Of a stretch of DNA of 64,000 bases, positions 50,691 to 61,369 are shown in pieces (the stretch's first letter is position 1; every line of letters begins with the position of its first letter). The notes beneath the pieces were generated by a model. That model saw nothing but the letters and a program-made list of their open reading frames with translations, had not been told where the DNA came from and searched no databases. Source of the DNA: Luzula sylvatica (Eukaryota > Streptophyta > Magnoliopsida > Poales > Juncaceae); the NCBI GenBank assembly GCA_946800325.1, contig OX326960.1, forward strand, positions 35,369,629 through 35,433,628, written 5' to 3'. Position numbers and translations under genes: made by a program.

Positions 50691-53600
50691 TTTGTATCGT
50701 ATCTTTTACTACATAACTTTTCACCAAATTTCAGAAACACTAAGGAAGTTTGTTTTTCGATTCAAAACAAGATTTTAACGCTTTGAGGAGTTCAAATAAC
50801 GTGTTTTTAGATCATTTGTATCGTATCTTTTAGTACATAACTTTTCACCAAATTTCACAAACACTAAGGAAGTTTGTTTTTCGATTTCAAAACAATATTT
50901 TAACGCTTTGAGGAGTTCAAATAACGTGTTTTTAGATCATTTGTATCGTATCTTTTAGTACATAACGTTTCACCAAATTTCACAAACACTAAGGAAGTTT
51001 GTTTTTCGATTCAAAAAAAAATTTTAACGCTTTGAGGAGTTCAAATAACGTGTTTTTAGTTCATTTGTATCGTATGTTTTACTACATAACTTTTCACCGA
51101 ATTTCACAAACACTAAGGAAGTTTGTTTTTCGAGTCAAAACAAGATTTTAACGCTTTGAGGAGTTCAAATAACGTGTTTTTAGATCATTTGTATCGTATC
51201 TTTTAGTACATAACTTTTCAGCAAATTTCACAAACACTAAGGAAGTTTGTTTTTCGATTCAAAACGAAATTTTAATGCTTTGAGGAGTTCAAATAACGTG
51301 TTTTTAGATCATTTGTATCGTATCTTTTACTACATAACTTTTCACCAAATTTCAGAAACACTAAGGAAGTTTGTTTTTCGATTCAAAACCAGATTTTAAC
51401 GCTATGAGGAGTTCAAATAACGTGTTTTTAGATCATTTGTATCGTATCTTTTAGTACATAACTTTTCACCAAATTTCACAAACACTAAGGAAGTTTGTTT
51501 TTCGATTTCAAAACGATATTTTAACGCTTTGAGGAGTTCAAATAACGTGTTTTTAGTTCATTTGTATCGTATCTTTTAGTACATAACTTTTCACCAAATT
51601 TCACAAACACTAAGGAAGTTTGTTTTTCGAGTCAAAACAAGATTTTAACGCTTTGAGGAGTTCAAATAACGTGTTTTTAGATCATTTGTATCGTATCTTT
51701 TAGTACATAACTTTTCACCAAATTTCACAAACACTAAGGAAGTTTGTTTTTCGATTCAAAACAAGATTTTAACGCTTTGAGGAGTTCAAATAACTTGTTT
51801 TTAGTTCATTTGTATCGTATGTTTTACTACATAACTTTTCACCAAATTTCACAAACACTAAGGAAGTTTGTTTTTCGAGTCAAAACAAGATTTTAACGCT
51901 TTGAGGAGTTCAAATAACGTGTTTTTAGTTCATTTGTATCGTATCTTTTACTACATAACTTTTCACCAAATTTGACAAACACTAAGAAAGTTTGTTTTTC
52001 GATTTCAAAACAAGATTTTAACGATTTGAGGAGTTCAAATAACGTGTTTTCAGGTCATTTGTATCGTATCTTTTAGTACATAACTTTTCACCAAATTTCA
52101 GAAACACTAAGGAAGTTTGTTTTTCGAGTCAAAACAAGATTTTAACGCTTTGAGGAGTTCAAATAACGTGTTTTTAGATCATTTGTATCGTATCTTTTAG
52201 TACATAACTTTTCAGCAAATTTCACAAACACTAAGGAAGTTTGTTTTTCGATTCAAAACGAAATTTGAACGCTTTGAGGAGTTCAAATAACGTGTTTTTA
52301 GATCATTTGTATCGTATCTTTTACTACATAACTTTTCACCAAATTTCAGAAACACTAAGGAAGTTTGTTTTTCGATTCAAAACAAGATTTTAACGCTTTG
52401 AGGAGTTCAAATAACGTGTTTTTAGATCATTTGTATCGTATCTTTTAGTACATAAATTTTCACCAAATTTCACAAACACTAAGGAAATTTGTTTTTCGAT
52501 TCAAAACAAGATTTTAACGCTTTGAGGAGTTCAAATAACGTGTTTTTAGTTCATTTGTATCGTATGTTTTACTACATAACTTTTCACCAAATTTCACAAA
52601 CACTAAGGAAGTTTGTTTTTCGAGTCAAAACAAGATTTTAACGCTTTGAGGAGTTCAAATAACGTGTTTTTAGATCATTTGTATCGTATCTTTTAGTACA
52701 TAACGTTTCACCAAATTTCACAAACACTAAGGAAGTTTGTTTTTCGAGTCAAAACAAGATTTTAACGCTTTGAGGAGTTCAAATAACGTGTTTTTAGATC
52801 ATTTGTATCGTATCTTTTAGTACATAACTTTTCAGCAAATTTCACAAACACTAAGGAAGTTTGTTTTTCGATTCAAAACGAAATTTGAACGCTTTGAGGA
52901 GTTCAAATAACGTGTTTTTAGAGCATTTGTATCGTATCTTTTACTACATAACTTTTCACCAAATTTCAGAAACACTAAGGAAGTTTGTTTTTCGATTCAA
53001 AACAAGATTTTAACGCTTTGAGGAGTTCAAATAACGTGTTTTTAGATCATTTGTATCGTATCTTTTAGTACATAACTTTTCACCAAATTTCACAAACACT
53101 AAGGAAGTTTGTTTTTCGATTTCAAAACAATATTTTAACGCTTTGAGGAGTTCAAATAACGTGTTTTTAGATCATTTGTATCGTATCTTTTAGTACATAA
53201 CGTTTCACCAAATTTCACAAACACTAAGGAAGTTTGTTTTTCGATTCAAAAAAAAAATTTAACGCTTTGAGGAGTTCAAATAACGTGTTTTTAGTTCATT
53301 TGTATCGTATGTTTTACTACATAACTTTTCACCGAATTTCACAAACACTAAGGAAGTTTGTTTTTCGAGTCAAAACAAGATTTTAACGCTTTGAGGAGTT
53401 CAAATAACGTGTTTTTAGATCATTTGTATCGTATCTTTTAGTACATAACTTTTCAGCAAATTTCACAAACACTAAGGAAGTTTGTTTTTCGATTCAAAAC
53501 GAAATTTTAATGCTTTGAGGAGTTCAAATAACGTGTTTTTAGATCATTTGTATCGTATCTTTTACTACATAACTTTTCACCAAATTTCAGAAACACTAAG

Positions 53601-54000
53601 GAAGTTTGTTTTTCGATTCAAAACCAGATTTTAACGCTATGAGGAGTTCAAATAACGTGTTTTTAGATCATTTGTATCGTATCTTTTAGTACATAACTTT
53701 TCACCAAATTTCACAAACACTAAGGAAGTTTGTTTTTCGATTTCAAAACAATATTTTAACGCTTTGAGGAGTTCAAATAACGTGTTTTTAGTTCATTTGT
53801 ATCGTATCTTTTAGTACATAACTTTTCACCAAATTTCACAAACACTAAGGAAGTTTGTTTTTCGAGTCAAAACAAGATTTTAACGCTTTGAGGAGTTCAA
53901 ATAACGTGTTTTTAGATCATTTGTATCGTATCTTTTAGTACATAACTTTTCACCAAATTTCACAAACACTAAGGAAGTTTGTTTTTCGATTCAAAACAAG

Positions 54001-54200
54001 NNNNNNNNNNNNNNNNNNNNNNNNNNNNNNNNNNNNNNNNNNNNNNNNNNNNNNNNNNNNNNNNNNNNNNNNNNNNNNNNNNNNNNNNNNNNNNNNNNNN
54101 NNNNNNNNNNNNNNNNNNNNNNNNNNNNNNNNNNNNNNNNNNNNNNNNNNNNNNNNNNNNNNNNNNNNNNNNNNNNNNNNNNNNNNNNNNNNNNNNNNNN
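54001..54200. other. Assembly gap, 200 Ns
   Basis: Exactly 200 Ns replace sequence. The left flank ends ...tcaaaacaag and the right flank starts attttaacgc, which are adjacent in an ordinary monomer. The next HOR copy has the same two pieces directly joined at 58422/58423. The fixed length suggests a scaffolding placeholder, not a measured gap. Any reading frame drawn through the Ns is an artefact. Confidence 0.97.
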
Positions 54201-57200
54201 ATTTTAACGCTTTGAGGAGTTCAAATAACTTGTTTTTAGTTCATTTGTATCGTATGTTTTACTACATAACTTTTCACCAAATTTCACAAACACTAAGGAA
54301 GTTTGTTTTTCGAGTCAAAACAAGATTTTAACGCTTTGAGGAGTTCAAATAACGTGTTTTTAGTTCATTTGTATCGTATCTTTTACTACATAACTTTTCA
54401 CCAAATTTGACAAACATTAAGAAAGTTTGTTTTTCGATTTCAAAACAAGATTTTAACGATTTGAGGAGTTCAAATAACGTGTTTTCAGGTCATTTGTATC
54501 GTATCTTTTAGTACATAACTTTTCACCAAATTTCAGAAACACTAAGGAAGTTTGTTTTTCGAGTCAAAACAAGATTTTAACGCTTTGAGGAGTTCAAATA
54601 ACGTGTTTTTAGATCATTTGTATCGTATCTTTTAGTACATAACTTTTCAGCAAATTTCACAACCACTAAGGAAGTTTGTTTTTCGATTCAAAACGAAATT
54701 TGAACGCTTTGAGGAGTTCAAATAACGTGTTTTTAGATCATTTGTATCGTATCTTTTACTACATAACTTTTCACCAAATTTCAGAAACACTAAGGAAGTT
54801 TGTTTTTCGATTCAAAACAAGATTTTAACGCTTTGAGGAGTTCAAATAACGTGTTTTTAGATCATTTGTATCGTATCTTTTAGTACATAAATTTTCACCA
54901 AATTTCACAAACACTAAGGAAATTTGTTTTTCGATTCAAAACAAGATTTTAACGCTTTGAGGAGTTCAAATAACGTGTTTTTAGTTCATTTGTATCGTAT
55001 GTTTTACTACATAACTTTTCACCAAATTTCACAAACACTAAGGAAGTTTGTTTTTCGAGTCAAAACAAGATTTTAACGCTTTGAGGAGTTCAAATAACGT
55101 GTTTTTAGAGCATTTGTATCGTATCTTTTACTACATAACTTTTCACCAAATTTCAGAAACACTAAGGAAGTTTGTTTTTCGATTCAAAACAAGATTTTAA
55201 CGCTTTGAGGAGTTCAAATAACGTGTTTTTAGATCATTTGTATCGTATCTTTTAGTACATAACTTTTCACCAAATTTCACAAACACTAAGGAAGTTTGTT
55301 TTTCGATTTCAAAACAATATTTTAACGCTTTGAGGAGTTCAAATAACGTGTTTTTAGATCATTTGTATCGTATCTTTTAGTACATAACGTTTCACCAAAT
55401 TTCACAAACACTAAGGAAGTTTGTTTTTCGATTCAAAAAAAATTTTTAACGCTTTGAGGAGTTCAAATAACGTGTTTTTAGTTCATTTGTATCGTATGTT
55501 TTACTACATAACTTTTCACCGAATTTCACAAACACTAAGGAAGTTTGTTTTTCGAGTCAAAACAAGATTTTAACGCTTTGAGGAGTTCAAATAACGTGTT
55601 TTTAGATCATTTGTATCGTATCTTTTAGTACATAACTTTTCAGCAAATTTCACAAACACTAAGGAAGTTTGTTTTTCGATTCAAAACGAAATTTTAATGC
55701 TTTGAGGAGTTCAAATAACGTGTTTTTAGATCATTTGTATCGTATCTTTTACTACATAACTTTTCACCAAATTTCAGAAACACTAAGGAAGTTTGTTTTT
55801 CGATTCAAAACCAGATTTTAACGCTATGAGGAGTTCAAATAACGTGTTTTTAGATCATTTGTATCGTATCTTTTAGTACATAACTTTTCACCAAATTTCA
55901 CAAACACTAAGGAAGTTTGTTTTTCGATTTCAAAACGATATTTTAACGCTTTGAGGAGTTCAAATAACGTGTTTTTAGTTCATTTGTATCGTATCTTTTA
56001 GTACATAACTTTTCACCAAATTTCACAAACACTAAGGAAGTTTGTTTTTCGAGTCAAAACAAGATTTTAACGCTTTGAGGAGTTCAAATAACGTGTTTTT
56101 AGATCATTTGTATCGTATCTTTTAGTACATAACTTTTCACCAAATTTCACAAACACTAAGGAAGTTTGTTTTTCGATTCAAAACAAGATTTTAACGCTTT
56201 GAGGAGTTCAAATAACTTGTTTTTAGTTCATTTGTATCGTATGTTTTACTACATAACTTTTCACCAAATTTCACAAACACTAAGGAAGTTTGTTTTTCGA
56301 GTCAAAACAAGATTTTAACGCTTTGAGGAGTTCAAATAACGTGTTTTTAGTTCATTTGTATCGTATCTTTTACTACATAACTTTTCACCAAATTTGACAA
56401 ACACTAAGAAAGTTTGTTTTTCGATTTCAAAACAAGATTTTAACGATTTGAGGAGTTCAAATAACGTGTTTTCAGGTCATTTGTATCGTATCTTTTAGTA
56501 CATAACTTTTCACCAAATTTCAGAAACACTAAGGAAGTTTGTTTTTCGAGTCAAAACAAGATTTTAACGCTTTGAGGAGTTCAAATAACGTGTTTTTAGA
56601 TCATTTGTATCGTATCTTTTAGTACATAACTTTTCAGCAAATTTCACAAACACTAAGGAAGTTTGTTTTTCGATTCAAAACGAAATTTGAACGCTTTGAG
56701 GAGTTCAAATAACGTGTTTTTAGATCATTTGTATCGTATCTTTTACTACATAACTTTTCACCAAATTTCAGAAACACTAAGGAAGTTTGTTTTTCGATTC
56801 AAAACAAGATTTTAACGCTTTGAGGAGTTCAAATAACGTGTTTTTAGATCATTTGTATCGTATCTTTTAGTACATAAATTTTCACCAAATTTCACAAACA
56901 CTAAGGAAATTTGTTTTTCGATTCAAAACAAGATTTTAACGCTTTGAGGAGTTCAAATAACGTGTTTTTAGTTCATTTGTATCGTATGTTTTACTACATA
57001 ACTTTTCACCAAATTTCACAAACACTAAGGAAGTTTGTTTTTCGAGTCAAAACAAGATTTTAACGCTTTGAGGAGTTCAAATAACGTGTTTTTAGATCAT
57101 TTGTATCGTATCTTTTAGTACATAACGTTTCACCAAATTTCACAAACACTAAGGAAGTTTGTTTTTCGAGTCAAAACAAGATTTTAACGCTTTGAGGAGT

Positions 57201-60200
57201 TCAAATAACGTGTTTTTAGATCATTTGTATCGTATCTTTTAGTACATAACTTTTCAGCAAATTTCACAAACACTAAGGAAGTTTGTTTTTCGATTCAAAA
57301 CGAAATTTGAACGCTTTGAGGAGTTCAAATAACGTGTTTTTAGAGCATTTGTATCGTATCTTTTACTACATAACTTTTCACCAAATTTCAGAAACACTAA
57401 GGAAGTTTGTTTTTCGATTCAAAACAAGATTTTAACGCTTTGAGGAGTTCAAATAACGTGTTTTTAGATCATTTGTATCGTATCTTTTAGTACATAACTT
57501 TTCACCAAATTTCACAAACACTAAGGAAGTTTGTTTTTCGATTTCAAAACAATATTTTAACGCTTTGAGGAGTTCAAATAACGTGTTTTTAGATCATTTG
57601 TATCGTATCTTTTAGTACATAACGTTTCACCAAATTTCACAAACACTAAGGAAGTTTGTTTTTCGATTCAAAAAAAAATTTTAACGCTTTGAGGAGTTCA
57701 AATAACGTGTTTTTAGTTCATTTGTATCGTATGTTTTACTACATAACTTTTCACCGAATTTCACAAACACTAAGGAAGTTTGTTTTTCGAGTCAAAACAA
57801 GATTTTAACGCTTTGAGGAGTTCAAATAACGTGTTTTTAGATCATTTGTATCGTATCTTTTAGTACATAACTTTTCAGCAAATTTCACAAACACTAAGGA
57901 AGTTTGTTTTTCGATTCAAAACGAAATTTTAATGCTTTGAGGAGTTCAAATAACGTGTTTTTAGATCATTTGTATCGTATCTTTTACTACATAACTTTTC
58001 ACCAAATTTCAGAAACACTAAGGAAGTTTGTTTTTCGATTCAAAACCAGATTTTAACGCTATGAGGAGTTCAAATAACGTGTTTTTAGATCATTTGTATC
58101 GTATCTTTTAGTACATAACTTTTCACCAAATTTCACAAACACTAAGGAAGTTTGTTTTTCGATTTCAAAACAATATTTTAACGCTTTGAGGAGTTCAAAT
58201 AACGTGTTTTTAGTTCATTTGTATCGTATCTTTTAGTACATAACTTTTCACCAAATTTCACAAACACTAAGGAAGTTTGTTTTTCGAGTCAAAACAAGAT
58301 TTTAACGCTTTGAGGAGTTCAAATAACGTGTTTTTAGATCATTTGTATCGTATCTTTTAGTACATAACTTTTCACCAAATTTCACAAACACTAAGGAAGT
58401 TTGTTTTTCGATTCAAAACAAGATTTTAACGCTTTGAGGAGTTCAAATAACTTGTTTTTAGTTCATTTGTATCGTATGTTTTACTACATAACTTTTCACC
58501 AAATTTCACAAACACTAAGGAAGTTTGTTTTTCGAGTCAAAACAAGATTTTAACGCTTTGAGGAGTTCAAATAATGTGTTTTTAGTTCATTTGTATCGTA
58601 TCTTTTACTACATAACTTTTCACCAAATTTGACAAACACTAAGAAAGTTTGTTTTTCGATTTCAAAACAAGATTTTAACGATTTGAGGAGTTCAAATAAC
58701 GTGTTTTCAGGTCATTTGTATCGTATCTTTTAGTACATAACTTTTCACCAAATTTCAGAAACACTAAGGAAGTTTGTTTTTCGAGTCAAAACAAGATTTT
58801 AACGCTTTGAGGAGTTCAAATAACGTGTTTTTAGATCATTTGTATCGTATCTTTTAGTACATAACTTTTCAGCAAATTTCACAACCACTAAGGAAGTTTG
58901 TTTTTCGATTCAAAACGAAATTTGAACGCTTTGAGGAGTTCAAATAACGTGTTTTTAGATCATTTGTATCGTATCTTTTACTACATAACTTTTCACCAAA
59001 TTTCAGAAACACTAAGGAAGTTTGTTTTTCGATTCAAAACAAGATTTTAACGCTTTGAGGAGTTCAAATAACGTGTTTTTAGATCATTTGTATCGTATCT
59101 TTTAGTACATAAATTTTCACCAAATTTCACAAACACTAAGGAAATTTGTTTTTCGATTCAAAACAAGATTTTAACGCTTTGAGGAGTTCAAATAACGTGT
59201 TTTTAGTTCATTTGTATCGTATGTTTTACTACATAACTTTTCACCAAATTTCACAAACACTAAGGAAGTTTGTTTTTCGAGTCAAAACAAGATTTTAACG
59301 CTTTGAGGAGTTCAAATAACGTGTTTTTAGAGCATTTGTATCGTATCTTTTACTACATAACTTTTCACCAAATTTCAGAAACACTAAGGAAGTTTGTTTT
59401 TCGATTCAAAACAAGATTTTAACGCTTTGAGGAGTTCAAATAACGTGTTTTTAGATCATTTGTATCGTATCTTTTAGTACATAACTTTTCACCAAATTTC
59501 ACAAACACTAAGGAAGTTTGTTTTTCGATTTCAAAACAATATTTTAACGCTTTGAGGAGTTCAAATAACGTGTTTTTAGATCATTTGTATCGTATCTTTT
59601 AGTACATAACGTTTCACCAAATTTCACAAACACTAAGGAAGTTTGTTTTTCGATTCAAAAAAAAATTTTAACGCTTTGAGGAGTTCAAATAACGTGTTTT
59701 TAGTTCATTTGTATCGTATGTTTTACTACATAACTTTTCACCGAATTTCACAAACACTAAGGAAGTTTGTTTTTCGAGTCAAAACAAGATTTTAACGCTT
59801 TGAGGAGTTCAAATAACGTGTTTTTAGATCATTTGTATCGTATCTTTTAGTACATAACTTTTCAGCAAATTTCACAAACACTAAGGAAGTTTGTTTTTCG
59901 ATTCAAAACGAAATTTTAATGCTTTGAGGAGTTCAAATAACGTGTTTTTAGATCATTTGTATCGTATCTTTTACTACATAACTTTTCACCAAATTTCAGA
60001 AACACTAAGGAAGTTTGTTTTTCGATTCAAAACCAGATTTTAACGCTATGAGGAGTTCAAATAACGTGTTTTTAGATCATTTGTATCGTATCTTTTAGTA
60101 CATAACTTTTCACCAAATTTCACAAACACTAAGGAAGTTTGTTTTTCGATTTCAAAACAATATTTTAACGCTTTGAGGAGTTCAAATAACGTGTTTTTAG

Positions 60201-60833
60201 TTCATTTGTATCGTATCTTTTAGTACATAACTTTTCACCAAATTTCACAAACACTAAGGAAGTTTGTTTTTCGAGTCAAAACAAGATTTTAACGCTTTGA
60301 GGAGTTCAAATAACGTGTTTTTAGATCATTTGTATCGTATCTTTTAGTACATAACTTTTCACCAAATTTCACAAACACTAAGGAAGTTTGTTTTTCGATT
60401 CAAAACAAGATTTTAACGCTTTGAGGAGTTCAAATAACTTGTTTTTAGTTCATTTGTATCGTATGTTTTACTACATAACTTTTCACCAAATTTCACAAAC
60501 ACTAAGGAAGTTTGTTTTTCGAGTCAAAACAAGATTTTAACGCTTTGAGGAGTTCAAATAACGTGTTTTTAGTTCATTTGTATCGTATCTTTTACTACAT
60601 AACTTTTCACCAAATTTGACAAACACTAAGAAAGTTTGTTTTTCGATTTCAAAACAAGATTTTAACGATTTGAGGAGTTCAAATAACGTGTTTTCAGGTC
60701 ATTTGTATCGTATCTTTTAGTACATAACTTTTCACCAAATTTCAGAAACACTAAGGAAGTTTGTTTTTCGAGTCAAAACAAGATTTTAACGCTTTGAGGA
60801 GTTCAAATAACGTGTTTTTAGATCATTTGTATC

Positions 60834-60845
60834 GTATCTGTACAT
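60834..60845 (+). repeat. 4-base deletion in one monomer
   Basis: gtatctgtacat replaces gtatcttttagtacat, with loss of ttta between 60839 and 60840. The paralogous HOR positions near 56.62 and 58.85 kb are intact, so the change is private to the last, partial HOR copy. Confidence 0.8.
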
Positions 60846-61369
60846 AACTTTTCAGCAAATTTCACAAACACTAAGGAAGTTTGTTTTTCGATTCAAAACG
60901 AAATTTGAACGCTTTGAGGAGTTCAAATAACGTGTTTTTAGATCATTTGTATCGTATCTTTTACTACATAACTTTTCACCAAATTTCAGAAACACTAAGG
61001 AAGTTTGTTTTTCGATTCAAAACAAGATTTTAACGCTTTGAGGAGTTCAAATAACGTGTTTTTAGATCATTTGTATCGTATCTTTTAGTACATAAATTTT
61101 CACCAAATTTCACAAACACTAAGGAAATTTGTTTTTCGATTCAAAACAAGATTTTAACGCTTTGAGGAGTTCAAATAACGTGTTTTTAGTTCATTTGTAT
61201 CGTATGTTTTACTACATAACTTTTCACCAAATTTCACAAACACTAAGGAAGTTTGTTTTTCGAGTCAAAACAAGATTTTAACGCTTTGAGGAGTTCAAAT
61301 AACGTGTTTTTAGATCATTTGTATCGTATCTTTTAGTACATAACGTTTCACCAAATTTCACAAACACTA

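Noticed and set aside
53979..54215. Apparent 78-codon open frame
   Set aside because: It exists only because the 200 Ns have no stop codons; the flanking coding part is ordinary satellite monomer.
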